From Athripsodes cinereus (Eukaryota > Arthropoda > Insecta > Trichoptera > Leptoceridae), in the NCBI GenBank assembly GCA_947579605.1, contig OX388324.1, positions 20,529,746-20,593,745 of the forward strand: a stretch of DNA of 64,000 nt, in the 5' to 3' direction. The translations under genes were made by a program, and so were the position numbers. Of the stretch, positions 34,035-45,450 are shown piece after piece. The notes below the pieces were generated by a model. That model saw only the letters and a program-made list of their open reading frames with translations, searched no databases and had not been told where the DNA came from. Position 1 is the stretch's first letter; every line of letters begins with the position of its first letter.

Positions 34035-34612
34035 TCTATACATATAAAAGAAAGTGGTGTTAGTTACACAAGTTATAACTCAAGAATGGCTGTACCGATT
34101 TTAATGATCTCTGGTTTGTTGCATTCTTCTCCGCCCCGAATAGCCGATAGGCTATTAAAATATCTCACAAATTCACGGGAAGAAAAATTACGAAAGAAGT
34201 TATTTACGCAATAGATTTTTAATTTCAATTTAAAATGTATGCAATATGGAGATTAATACAGAATCAACGATGATGTTTTTTTATAGATTGGCCTATTTAT
34301 AGAATATTTTTTTTATACATTTTCAAATTAGAATCATTACCCAGACAATTTACCATCTGTGATTCTGAAATTTCTATTTTGAAACAATCATGGATAAGAT
34401 TTTTTATAAATTTAAAATGAATAGGTAAAAAATAAATTAGTACCTACATATATTACTAACAGCAGATAATTTATAAACAAAACTATTTTTACAAAAGTAT
34501 TTTTTTACACTATACGATGACACACGTGGACAATTAGGGAGTTTGTAAAGATGTTATAAATATTAATCATTCATTGATTGTTTGGCGGTACGAAGTTCGC
34601 TGAGTCAGCTAG
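34035..34612 (+). mobile_element. Non-autonomous Helitron, complete
   Basis: Begins TCTATACATATAAAAGAAAG after A34034 and ends GCTGAGTCAGCTAG before T34613, the A|T target of Helitrons. A short GC hairpin, GCGGTACGAAGTTCGC (34584-34599), sits 13 bases before the CTAG end. The 5' region carries CTCAAGAATGGCTGTACCGA. No coding capacity; mobilisation would need an autonomous Rep/helicase element elsewhere. Confidence 0.8.
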
Positions 34613-34649
34613 TATTTATACAATATACATATATATACATATTTATACA

Positions 34650-34729
34650 TATCATGGATCTAAGACACGTAACATTATGATATGTATAAACATATCACAC
34701 ATAATGTTACGTGTCTTAGATCCATGATA
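34650..34729. repeat. 30-bp-arm hairpin
   Basis: TATCATGGATCTAAGACACG... at 34650-34679 is mirrored at 34700-34729 with a 20-base loop. It sits 37 bp after the Helitron end. No coding content; possibly a tiny MITE. Confidence 0.75.
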
Positions 34730-34919
34730 CTGCTGATATTAGACAATGAACTTTTATACTAAATAGTGATGTCAAGAATATATTCGCGTTTTGTTAAAAA
34801 AACACGCTATCGTAAAAAAAGCTCATCTGTCAAAATTCGGCATCTGTTTCCTAGTTATTTTTCTTCCTAGTACCTCTTCTCTGCCTTGTTCTAATGTTTT
34901 TTTTTTTGTAAACGTTTCG

Positions 34920-35300
34920 AGAAATTGGGTTAGTTGGAAAAAATCACAAAAAATATGTGCTATAGACTAATAGTAGGGGTCTGGCCAACTATATTAACTA
35001 GGTTTAGTGTTGCGGGTCCCAGACGTTGGAACAAGCTGCTTCTGTGTCTGCGAGAGGAGGTGAATGGAGACAGTTTGAAAAGAGGGCTGAAGACACACCT
35101 TTTTGCTGAGAGTTTCGGGTGATGGATACGATATACAGCGCCCTTGAGATCATGTTATGAGTAAACGGCGCTTTACAAATTGTTCATATATATATTGACC
35201 ATGTCTCTTCTTCGTGGCTGGTCCGTTGCTGTGGAACATAATTCCCTATGATTTGCGTACTCTGGAGAGTATGGAGGTGATCAAGGCAAAGATAAAATAA
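34920..35300 (+). mobile_element. Two CR1/L2-like LINE ends
   Basis: First part: the frame 34934-35122 has RFSVAGPRRWNKLLLCLREE and LKRGLKTHLFAESFG-stop, then CGCCCTTGAGATCATG and AAACGGCGCTTTACAAATTG. Second part (about 35196-35300): GGCTGGTCCGTTGCTGTGGA and CTGGAGAGTATGGAGGTGAT, a scrap of family Y. Confidence 0.7.
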
Positions 35301-35804
35301 GTTCCCTAGTTATTTTTATTGACAGAAGACAGATAAACAGAATGCTAACTTATTTTGAAAACTTCATGGTGATCCCAATGGAAGAGCATTATTTATTTAT
35401 TATTTTGTTCTTGGAACACAATAGTATAAAATACATAAAATATTGAATCATAACAGAAAATTAAGGGCATTTACAATGTTTATAGGGTACTAAGTACACA
35501 TATTATGTAGGTATGCTTGTAATCAATGTACCTTGAGTATTAAAAGGAATAATGCGCGCTTCTGCATGATTTCATTTTTATAATATAAATGTATCCATAG
35601 CAAAGAAAAAATAGATGAATAATCTAGAATCTTAAATAATCTTCAAAATCTCAAACTATCATGGTCTAAGGATCAGAGAGATATTGTGAAAAAAGTCAAC
35701 GCAGCATGTCGATGACAGAAAAAGGTGAAATGCCAAGAAAAGCCCCACATCAGAAAATGGAATCAAATTGAGTTTAAAATACAACTACTTATTAAACCAT
35801 TTCG

Positions 35805-35995
35805 GTAAATCTCGCAAAGTGGAGTAGCCAGCAGCTTTATAAACATACAATCTGTGCTCTCCGTGCAAATAAAAAAATACTACATCTGGATAGGTCGCAT
35901 ACCTCAACACAGAATTAAGATGTTAAATTGCTTTATTTTTTCAAATAATTATATTAAAGGACACTCGAAAACTTATGGAAAGTGTGAGAGACTCA
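35805..35995 (-). repeat. Dispersed repeat Z copy
   Basis: GTGGAGTAGCCAGCAGCTTT, CAATCTGTGCTCTCCGTGC and GTCGCATACCTCAACACAG are diverged Z segments, ending AAAGGACACTCGAAAACTTA. Confidence 0.6.
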
Positions 35996-36239
35996 TTACT
36001 TACCGGATACCTACTCCATGGATCCATTTATCAAACCTAACTTACATTGAACAAGAGACCTTAGAAACAGGTTTGAATGATTTAAATGGAGTCTGGACTT
36101 TCTCTTCTCCCATCGTTTTTTTTTTACTTTTTAAACCTTACTAACACTTAATAAATGTTACAAACCATTCGCAGCATCACTAACTTATGTATACTATAAT
36201 ATGCCAAACATGATGGCTTTACACCTTCGTGTAAGAAAT

Positions 36240-36516
36240 AGTTCAAACGATAAGTGTTGTAAGTGCCTTCCTAGTACAATAATAATTTGTCATGATATTT
36301 GCAATACTGATTATTCTCATTTCATGCCAGCAGAAGTGGGGCTTTTTGGATGGAGAGGACACTACATAGCTGCGACTGCGGGGAGGAGTAGAGTGATTCT
36401 CCAATGCCCGCTGATGCGGAACGCATGTTATGTGAGTGACCTGATGATGGCGAGTGACAAGGCGATATACGTCGCTGCATACTGGAGTGCTAATGTTAGG
36501 TATGGTATGAAATAAC
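36240..36516 (+). pseudogene. LINE ORF2 zinc-knuckle C-terminus, frameshifted
   Basis: One frame reads LHSCDCGEE; another reads RSRVILQCPLMRNACYVSDL then AIYVAAYWSANV. Together they give C.CG...HILQCP...C...DL...A..VA.YW, a LINE zinc-knuckle terminus, with a frameshift near 36395. The block is GC-richer than its flanks. A host exon on either strand is the alternative, but the knuckle pattern argues against it. Confidence 0.5.
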
Positions 36517-37079
36517 ATTACACTTAGGAGAATAATATTATATTGCTAATTATATGCTCTACGGCAATATCTAATTGATTAAATTCGTGAAATTACTTAA
36601 TGAAATTCCCGCCGAATGTAGATACATTGTATGTATATATTTCGCATACTAAAGTAGTGTTAGAAGTTATGTAACTTAGTACAAATAATGCTACACCTCT
36701 TGCGAATTTCGTGGAGAAAATGACCAAATATTTTGATGTTTAGTGCAGCAGCATACGTAGAATTTCTACCGAAACCCAAAAAAAAAGAAACACTGGTATG
36801 GTCTTACAGTTCGACGAGAAAAATAGTCCATCTGAAGGGTTTACCGACAAGCAAATCAATTGTGTGTCCCAAAATAAACATATTGTTTCAATGTTTATTT
36901 CGGTACCTTTATTAATTGCAATCACACAACTAATTAAGAGACTGACAATTTCTCATACCGAACAAGTTTTCAAATTGGATAGAATGGGGTTCGGAAATCA
37001 GAAAGTCCATTAATTTAGTAAATATTTTTAGAGGACAATCACTTCACTGAAATATTCTCGGCACTACTTATCACCACAA

Positions 37080-37205
37080 CCAATATACATAATTGATATA
37101 TACATAATTAATATATATAATTGATATATATAATATCAATATACATAATTGATATATATAATATCAGTATACATAATTGATATATATAATTGATTTATGT
37201 ATATT
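37080..37205. repeat. AT-rich inverted/tandem repeat
   Basis: Tandem units of ATACATAATTGATATATATA are bounded by CCAATATACATAATTG on the left and ATTTATGTATATTGG on the right, an inverted pair. It is probably an expanded microsatellite-like palindrome. Confidence 0.6.
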
Positions 37206-38174
37206 GGTCCGGATCCGAAAAGTAAGTAAGTAGTGTTAGCATGCTTACCATCAAACCTGAAAAACTTCTATCCATCGAAAAATATGTAATACTAGATGAT
37301 TTTTTATTGGAAACTGTACGTGCTGTTAACCATAAACTTTATTATTTATCAGTTAGCTTTCAAAAGCTTTTTATTAGCATTGTCAATCAAATACAAAAGC
37401 TAATCAAAATGTCTGTTTTGAGAGATCTTTTCCAAAGTTTAATGAAATAAAATGATTTCACTTATAACCCCATTTATTTCAAGGATGTCTCAAATTATTG
37501 AAAACAAATTCACCTAGTAAAAATAAATTGAATTTTTTTTTAAGGAAATTATATAAAAATATTCAACGCGAAACAGACTTATACAAACAAAAAAAAAGGT
37601 TTTTGAGGAAAAGAAAAAGTTTATAAATAAATAAATCAGCAATTTTTGAATACAATAAAACAATATCTCACCCACATTTTGAGCAATATATAACAATTTT
37701 ATTATTTTCCTGGAAAAAAATACCTTAAATCATAAATTGATACAGCTGAAATTCATGAAAACCTTTTCAGGGAGTGGGAACTGACTAAGTGAGTAAGTAA
37801 GGTAAACTTTTTTTGTTCAAAGGAGAACACTCTGAAGGCATTGTGAGAGAGAATCATTATAATATTTCATTTCGCTGCCGCCGCCTGAAAATTTAAAAAA
37901 GCTCTAACTCAAAACTTTCCGCTTATTGTTTTTAAAAATGTTTTCTTCACTTTATGAACTTACACAGCGAAGGTAGTATGAGGTGTTGTAACTAAAATTA
38001 TTGTTATTATTACAAAGCTTATGGCGGATACATAATAATAAATAATAAAATTCAATGAGCTTTCAACACACGTGTATTTGCATATTTATTTTTTTCATAT
38101 TTGGCCATTCTCAAAATTTCGAGGTTACTCAATCATCTGCATGACATTTTTTCATAATAATTATTTATGTGACA

Positions 38175-38560
38175 ATAATAACAGAGAACAAACGGAAACT
38201 GAGGTGTGTACGGCGAGCCATGGAAAGACAAATGCTAGGCATTAGCTTGAGAGACAAAATAAGAAACGAAACCATCCGACAAAAGTTGTCGACATTGTAG
38301 ATAAAGTCTCCAAGCTGAAATGGCAATGGACTGGTCATGTAACAAGGCGAAAGGATGGCAGGTGGACTTCTATAATTATTGAATAGAGGCCGTTGGAGGA
38401 CAAAAGAAGTGTTGGAAGACCACAAAAAGATGGGTCGACGTTATTGTCCAGGTGATGAGAAAACAGTGGTGTCGGTTTGCTCGAAATCGAAAAGTGTGGA
38501 AAAGTTTTGAAGAGGCCTATATTCATCAGTAGAGAGAAGAAGGCTAGCAGTAATTAAGTA
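38175..38560 (+). pseudogene. RTE-clade ORF2 relic
   Basis: Broken frames show MERQMLGISLRDKIRNETIR, then QWTGHV-like sequence (GGCAATGGACTGGTCATGT) and GATGGCAGGTGGACTTC, then SRKVWKSFEEAYIHQ-like sequence. This is the ordered tail of an RTE polymerase, more complete upstream than the relative at 14290. Several stops and frameshifts. Confidence 0.7.
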
Positions 38561-39160
38561 AGTTATTACAGAGAAAAAGTGACTCAATAAATACAGAGTC
38601 CATCTGAGTGGAAAAAAATTGTTTGTCCTAGAAAACTAGATGTGATGCCAAAAATTACCCTCTTTCTAGTTTCTTCTCTGTTCGAAATTTATGAAGACTT
38701 AAAAAATATATTCGTCAAGTACTTGTTTAATCTCTGGCTTAGTAAAATGTCTGGGTTTTTTTTAAATTAAAATACGAAGTGATTTAAAAACAGAACTATT
38801 TCGGACATCATGGAAGAAGAAAGAGCTATGACAATACGCAGATAAATCATATCAAGCATAGACTATACAGCATAGAGCGGTTGGAATTCGGCTCGCTCAA
38901 TGGTGCCAAAGTCCTGAGTCTACAGTACCCTTAATTGACATTTGAGAGATCTGTATGGGAGTTTTTTTTTCACAAATATTTATAAAATACCTCTTAGTGA
39001 AAATGGACAGATCTGTGTGGGAGTTTTTGTTTTAGTCTAATATCATTGCAAAATGCAACAACAAAGATTATCAATCACCAGAACGTTTTTTTTTGTCATG
39101 TTAAGATTTTTGGTTTTCAGTTACGAAAATTAATATATTTGAAAAATTAAAATAGGTACC

Positions 39161-39499
39161 ATGGGTGATGAACTTTTTTTCAATGGAAAAATTATCTCGA
39201 AATCTCGATATTATTTCTCGACTTTTCTATCTACGAAAAACGCAATCGAGGTCAAGTTTAAAGCGTCGACAGCAACATTTTCAATATTGCGTAGCTTTGT
39301 GAAGATTTTTTTACGTAAATCAAAATGTTTCAACCGTCTTCTCACCCCCGCCTCATTTTCTTTCACCCCATTACAGTTTGCTACTTCTTGTGATGGTAAA
39401 CTTTGCCAATATTATAATACTGAAAGAATAAAGAGCAGAAAGTTTACATTCAAAGATAGATATTGTAACAAATTCTCTCTCGTATACAGAATTACATAG
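39161..39499 (+). other. Unassigned 112-codon open frame
   Basis: ATG in a strong context (ACCATGG) opens MGDELFFNGKIISKSRYYF and runs 112 codons. Composition is AT-rich and lysine/serine/phenylalanine-heavy, as for chance frames, and no domain is seen. Inside it CTTTCACCCCATTACAG (ending near 39376) is a strong acceptor-like site. I regard the whole frame as unproven. Confidence 0.15.
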
Positions 39500-40074
39500 G
39501 AGATGGCAATTCGTCTTAAGTTTTTTGACTTATGTATAAAACAGATCATTGCGAATAATATTTTTTTGAACCTTTTTTTTTTTTATTCGTTTACTCAAAT
39601 GGCTAAGGAACTGCATTCGAAGATCCCTGTTTATTGCTTATGCTTTCAGAATCACTTCATGCAAATTTTCACACACTCGTAACTGTAGAACTAAGTAGGA
39701 ATAAACTTTCTACGTTTAGAGAGATTCTGTAACAATATCGCCACTGTTTTCCATGACATTCCTAACACTTTGATGTCATTTTCAAAGAAACGTTAATTTA
39801 ATTATTAATTTATTTATATTAGTATGAGACACAAACAGTATGTTGACAAAATAGACATACATTGACTTGACCAGGCCAACCCTCCAATTACGTGTGTCTA
39901 CATCATACACAAACCTATTCATCTAAACAAAAGAATGAGAGAAAAAAATCAAACAAAAGTAGTAATTTGATCATTCTGGATGTCAAAATAAAAACAAAAT
40001 ATTGCTTAATTAAAAAATATAAACGAACTGGTGAGCATGTACATACTCGTACAAAGAATTGTAAAAAAGCTAAA

Positions 40075-40138
40075 TAAGAACGAGAGGAAGTGGCGCACGA
40101 TGCCGTCTGCCTTTCTACGGCCTGATAGTATTTTATTT
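40075..40138 (+). mobile_element. LINE family B 3' scrap
   Basis: AGAACGAGAGGAAGTGGCGC, ACGATGCCGTCTGCC and GGCCTGATAGTATTTTATTT match the end of family B (RKWRSILSAYP region). Only about 60 bp. Confidence 0.5.
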
Positions 40139-40779
40139 TATTTTTTGGTAAAAAGTACAAAATAGACAACAACTCTAAATATGAATTACAAAAATAAAAA
40201 TAAGTCGTTCATAACTCAGCTGTCATCCACAAACATACACCACAGTTAAGTCAATTATTTAAGTATCGGTTTGTAAATGTGTATAAAATTGATCGTTTTT
40301 TGTCAACAAAATAATTGGAAATGACATATATATCTACATATCACAAAGACTTCAAGTTTCAAAAGTTTATAAGAGTAGGTACAGTGAGGCGTATAGACAA
40401 CTGGCGCAAGACAGGAATTTCTTTGCGATAGTGATTATCAACGTTAGGTAAACGTAATATTGCACAAAGGGAAGAAAAAGCATGTAAATACATGTTTAGA
40501 ATATAAACAACAGTTACAGTTATGCATAATTTTGTATAGGTACCTATGAATAAAAAAATATATAATTTGACATGAGTATTTATGTCTTGAATTCCGGATA
40601 ATATAACAAACTTGCTTACAAATCTCTTTCAGAAAGTATTACTAAGCATAGGTTTATTATTATAAAGATTGCAATAATAATAACAGCAATATAAAGGATT
40701 ACAATGGAGTATGCTATTGAAAGGGGAATGGGGGGGGGGGGGGTAGAGAAGTACGAAATAAATAAATACCACATAATAA

Positions 40780-41285
40780 TACTACTACTACTACTATACC
40801 ATCACGGCATATCCCACAAGTGGGGTAACCAGCAGGCCAGCTGCATGTAAGATACATGCAAGCTGTCCTCTTCGTGCCAATTTAAAATCAAGACATTCAT
40901 AATAATAATAATAAATCTTTATTGCACAAAAAAACAAACATTATTAAATATAAACATTGTAGAACCAGACAAATAAATTTGTGCAATGGGCGAGTTTATC
41001 GCAGAAGCGCGATATCTTCCAACTAACCCATAAAATAATTGAACAAACTACGTACCATTACGACATATCCCACCAACACGAGCTATCCCACAAGTGGAGT
41101 AGCCATAATAGACCAAACGCATAAAATGAACCCCCGAACGAAAAATCAAGACGTTCAGTTGGTTGGCAAACATCATGGCTGAATTTAAAAATATTTATTT
41201 TTTTCGTACACCTACCTTTTTCGAAAAAGAGTGAGAAAGCAATTCTTTGCATGTTGCTCCACGGAACACCAATTTGTTCCTTCAA
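40780..41285 (-). repeat. Two Z copies split by a LINE tail
   Basis: 40780-40897 is Z with a perfect (ACT)n end, CATCACGGCATATCCCACAA and CTGTCCTCTTCGTGCCAA. At 40898-41035 an (AAT)n-tailed minus-strand LINE 3' end (GGGCGAGTTTATCGC, TATCTTCCAACTAACCC) interrupts it. Another Z copy follows at 41055-41285, ending with the AGTGAGAAAGCAATTCTTTG and CTCCACGGAAC 5' part. A G-run lies just before, at 40728-40743. Confidence 0.7.
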
Positions 41286-41419
41286 GTTTGGTATATCATC
41301 ATTTTTCTGGTTTATTTTAACATGTTAATTAATGAACTCCCTCCCAAGATCTTCAGTCGATATTATGGACAATAAATATACCGTAAAAAAAATAATGCTA
41401 TAAAAATATTTAAGTGGTC

Positions 41420-41580
41420 AATATCCTGATAGTTGAGTTTTAGACTTTTAATCAAGAGGGCCGGGTTCGATTCCATCCACGGCCGACTTATTCCCCTTCC
41501 ACGAAACAACCAGCTTGCGTATTGTGAGTGATTATGGGTGTATTTGGACTTATTTCCAATCAAAAATTAAACTTTAAAAA
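41420..41580 (+). mobile_element. tRNA-like SINE, family S3
   Basis: GGGCCGGGTTCGATTCC holds a B box; the body has GACTTATTCCCCTTCCACGA and GTGTATTTGGACTTATTTCC, parallel to S2. The A-box half is decayed and the tail is short. Confidence 0.5.
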
Positions 41581-41589
41581 ATATGTCCT

Positions 41590-43030
41590 TGAAAATTCTT
41601 GAATACGCCTACAATACTCTCACGGTAGAAGGTAGCAGTTAACCCAGAAAATATAATTTAATATAACATTTGGTTTGTGTAAGTAAATAATATAAGTACA
41701 GATTTTCTACCAAAATCCGTTAAAACTCTCTGGTTGATGGGAAGCAAAGATAATTCTATGCTTATTATAATTAAAGATGAAACGATTATCCAGGAACAAT
41801 CCGGTGTCTGGTAATTCGACTTATGTTGTTTAATTATCCGACCGGATACTGAATGGAAATTGAGTGTCTCAAAATCTGGCCAAAGACTTTAATTATAATC
41901 ATTAAAGGAAAGAACTACTTACCTTCTCAGAAAAAAATATGCAGGCAACATTGACTACATAATCGTTAGAGGAAGATATTTAATTTGACAAATTTAAAAT
42001 ATTTTAACATTTCAATTCTATTACAATATCTATTACAATTCTTATGATTTTTTTCTTCTAACAACTTGAACTATCCCAACTATGTTACAATTTTTATTCT
42101 TGACATATTATCGAACATTTTGTTGACATTTTATACTCAAACTCAAATGTTTTCATTTTTTGATTTGACTTATTTTATAAATGTGATGATTTGATTCCCA
42201 ATTGTGTTTTGTTCTTCAACAATTGTTGTTCTTGTCTGCTCCAACTGTGATGTGAATGAGAATTATGATTTGTTTTCATGTATAATGTAACATAATATAA
42301 AAGGCTCACGCCGTGGATATATGAAAATAAGTACATAAATAAAACATCTCGTTTTTCTATACCACCACGGCATTTCATACAATGTGAGTTTGACGCATTG
42401 AAATAATTTTACGTAGATAATTCGTTTATTTCCTCAAAATAAATTTAAATTAATAAGCATGTTGATTATTTGACATGTCTCTTTGGATAATATGTTGAAT
42501 GATATCTTATTTTAATAATCCTGCCATTAACAAGACACTAGAAGATTAACAGATAAGTATGGCAAAACTGTGTAGAACTTCCCCTAATATCCGTTATCCT
42601 GTGTTTAGTGGAACCACTATCTAATTACGAGTATAATATTTAGTAATAATATGCTTTTGTATAATACCTTAGCGTAATAGCTTTGATGTTAATTTGAGAG
42701 CACCGCGAAAGGTTTAATAGTGGCGGTATACGCAAAAGAGGCTCCTTTTCAACGAAATTAACCTATTTGCATAATACGAACAGATAAAGTATCTTATAAA
42801 TAGTACTTTTGTGTGATACTAATCAGAGATGGATCGGATAATGGATGAAAATAACAGTAACAATTGCTAAACTTATTCTTATTCTAGAAAATATGTTCGA
42901 CCTTTATAATAAAGACAAAATATTCCTTGGCACATAGTGGTAATGGGCTTTTGAGACCAAATCAATAATCACCAGCTTCTGAAATAAACAGAGATTTAAT
43001 TTCTATCAGTGTCCAGCCTAAATCCTTCTA
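41590..43030. other. No recognised gene; likely intron
   Basis: AT-rich sequence downstream of the minus-strand exon at 43041-43200. A strong donor-like GTAAGT on the minus strand (plus 41917-41922, before AAGAGTC-like sequence) is the only exon hint. A Z scrap is at 42358-42390. Confidence 0.3.
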
Positions 43031-43040
43031 TACTACTCAC

Positions 43041-43200
43041 TTGCTTCACTTTTCGCGTGGCTTGGTGTATAGGTGTGGGCTGGGTCGTATCCTCTGAAGT
43101 CTTGGTTCCAGCACTGACAGCTAGTGCACCGCCTCTGGTCTTGCGTCAATGTTTCGTCTTTCAGTCTAGAAATTAACGGCAGATATCGTCTTGCCATTTT
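43041..43200 (-). CDS. Probable first coding exon of a host gene
   Basis: On the minus strand a pyrimidine-rich acceptor (TTACTTCTAG) is followed by AAA and an ATG at 43197 in a good context (AAAATGGC). The 52-codon frame starts MARRYLPLISRLKDE and includes CTSCQCWNQDFRGYD and PAHTYTPSH. It ends exactly at a strong donor, GTGAGT (plus 43035-43040), leaving phase 1. GC content, codon variety and the CxxCxC motif are unlike the surrounding debris and match no repeat here. I do not recognise the family; a cytosolic or nuclear N-terminus is likely, as no signal peptide is seen. Following exons must lie at lower coordinates. An upstream non-coding exon ends at 44360. Confidence 0.6.
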
Positions 43201-43799
43201 CTAGAAGTAAGAACCAAAATCATCAACGATCAGTGGATATATCAATACATGGAAATCATCCTAAATTGCTTCTCATTTACATTGTACGTCACCCACAGAC
43301 AAATCCCCACATTGATCGATTGAACTTAACATTTCACCAGCACTGTTGAGCTATTGAGACACTTAATTTTCTTTAAAGTTACAATAATACAAGTCATTCG
43401 TAACCATCATTATCTAAATCATTGGATTCTTGGTTCAATACACCAACACTTTCAAATCACAGTGATCAGCTGATAAAACAAGCAGAATTGTATTAAACAT
43501 TTTGCTTAAAGAGTTGTAGTATAGAAATACATATAATAATTCCAAATACACACTGCCTGTCTTGTCTTATGTTCTTACTATCATCAAGATGGAATTTAGA
43601 GAAGGAGGGGTACAAGGATGCTTCTGAATTTAGCAGCGAATTGGAGAATAATTAATATGCCTACTTGAAATATTATACACAACACTAATTAAAACATCAT
43701 AGAGATTTTCTTGAACATAATATGGGCAGATACTCATCTAGATACCTATACACATACCATGAAGTTATTAAGCATTTTTAACCTAATGTACTCAATATT

Positions 43800-44260
43800 G
43801 AGTGACATACAAAACATGCCTTTTTGTCTACAAGGCTATATACAAAATGGCACCATCGTGCCTCACAGAGCTTCGTCCCCTTGACTTGACCATTATAGTC
43901 TGTACACGACTAACTTCGTGCTCTCAACACACAAAAACAATGTAGAGAGCGCGAAGTTAGTCGCGTACAGACTATAGAAGACTTCTGCGCTCTTTGGAAC
44001 TGACTGTGAATAGACATACTGAACCCAATAAAGCCGGTAAGTCTAACTTCTATGAGAGTACTTTTGGTGCTGTTGGGCCGGATACGTGAAATCGCCTACC
44101 GGTGCCATTGAGAGACAATCAGACTGTCACCAGCTTCAGAAGCAAATTGAAAACTGCGCTCTTCACCGGAACCCTTGAGATAGTCTATAGAGACTATTAA
44201 ACGGCGTCAAAACAAAATCATCCAGAATTATCATCATCTGAATCTGCTTTTTAACATCCA
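43800..44260 (+). mobile_element. CR1/L2-like LINE end with a MITE inside
   Basis: CATGCCTTTTTGTCTACAAG, GCTTCGTCCCCTTGACTTGA, AATCGCCTACCGGTGCCATT and ACCAGCTTCAGAAGCAAATT follow the C-terminal region also present at 24039-24345. The frame is broken. A 79-bp element with TA duplication splits it at 43896. The whole lies in the presumed intron between the two minus-strand exons. Confidence 0.75.
43896..43974. mobile_element. 79-bp TA-flanked MITE
   Basis: TAGTCTGTACACGACTAACT at the left is mirrored at the right (31-bp arms; AAGTTAGTCGCGTACAGACTA). TA occurs on both sides (43894-43895, 43975-43976). Comparison with the uninterrupted relative at 24039-24345, which reads GACCATTAGAAGAC, shows a clean insertion at a single TA, as in Tc1/mariner elements. 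Confidence 0.85.
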
Positions 44261-44359
44261 TTTTTTATGGGAAATCACTACGAAATTCGACAACCAGAGT
44301 GCAAATATGAGATGAATTCATATTTGAAAACCGTATGGTGTAATTATATAGGTACTTAC

Positions 44360-44500
44360 CTCGCTACTTGAGTGTTTTCCATTTGAAAAGTTTTAAACCA
44401 AGCGACAATGACGCGACGGCAACGTGACACAGTGCCGCTGATGTGGAATGACAGGAGTTTGGCGGTACAACGGCAGTAGGGAATGAGACACATCATGTGG
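44360..44500 (-). promoter_or_regulatory. Probable 5' UTR exon and promoter side
   Basis: The minus strand reads CACTCAAGTAGCGAG then GTAAGTACC, a near-consensus donor (plus 44354-44359). The segment above it, to about 44500, is GC-rich against AT-rich flanks. Spliced to 43200 it leaves an in-frame stop upstream of the MARRY start, so this exon is untranslated for that frame. An ATG at 44382 starts a short upstream frame (MENTQVA...) that runs past the main ATG in another frame. The transcription start is not fixed. Confidence 0.5.
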
Positions 44501-44844
44501 AGTTAGCGGAGTAATAGTAATGGGGGATCATTGACATGTAACATGTGATGTTTGCAGGCGAGTAAACATAGTGACAAAATGTGACATTTTGCTTCCGAAG
44601 TATTATTTTATTTGAAGCTATTTTTGTCTTGATTTAATAAACTTACCAACTTAGTTTTCGTGTCGGTTCTAAATCTTTCCACTTATAATAAGTGATGACG
44701 GATTTGACCATCAATCCCACATATGTGTCCATCTGTTTTTGGAACATGTTCCACTCTGAAATGATTATACTGCCTCGTGTTGCACATCGCTGTTGAAAAG
44801 AAAAGTCATAATTATAAGATATTATCAGTTTTATTTTTGCTACT

Positions 44845-45105
44845 ACTACCTACTACTATACCATCACGGCATATCCCATAAGTAGGGTAGCCAGCAGACC
44901 AGCTGCATATAATTAAAATGAAAGCGGTCCTCTCCGTGCCAATATATAATCAAGACATTCAAGATGGGTAGCAAACCTCATCGCTGAAATTAAGATGTGA
45001 AATGTCTTAATTTTTTCGAACACCCGCCTATTACAGGACACTCGAAAATTTACGTTTAATAGTTGGAAACCATTTTTATACCGGTTGCTCCACAAGATTT
45101 TATGA
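44845..45105 (-). repeat. Dispersed repeat Z, near full length
   Basis: From the (ACT)n end (CTACTATACCATCACGGCAT) through CAGCAGACCAGCTGCATATA, GGTCCTCTCCGTGCCAA, GGGTAGCAAACCTCATCGC and AAATGTCTTAATTTTTTCGA to ACCGGTTGCTCCAC. About 260 bp. No tRNA head or Pol III boxes are evident, so it is SINE-like only in size and tail. Confidence 0.7.
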
Positions 45106-45275
45106 CATTATAATTATATTATTATGATATAAAGTTTTTTTGCAACCTTTAGGTTTACCATAATAATATAATTTCAGCTTTCTCAGACTGTATCAATGCG
45201 TTAATCTCCATGGTTCTAGTTAGTATATTATCTCAGTTGTAAATTCGATTCATTATTCTTAAATTGCTCAACACA

Positions 45276-45450
45276 TTTTTTTTTTTAAAAGGTGTATCTG
45301 GGTTTTGTTATAAACCCAAATACAACCTCATACACCTTTCACAGTAAGCTAAAAGCTTGTGTCGTGAAAGGGGAGTTTACCGGCACCTGCATGGGATCAC
45401 GGTCCCCTTATTCACGAGGCTGAGACTCTACCTCCAGGCTACCGAAGAAC
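45276..45450 (-). mobile_element. tRNA-like SINE, family S2
   Basis: Reverse-strand copy: TTTTTTTTTTTAAAAGG tail, GGTTTTGTTATAAACCC, CTTTCACAGTAAGCTAAAAG, CTTGTGTCGTGAAAGGGGAG, then the head with GATCACGGTCCCC and CTACCTCCAGGCTACCGA (A-box side). The head is complete here, though its B box is mutated. Confidence 0.75.

Noticed and set aside
36243..36518. Host exon on the minus strand (GC-rich open frame)
   Set aside because: The plus strand shows a LINE zinc-knuckle pattern across a frameshift, and splice borders on the minus strand are weak.
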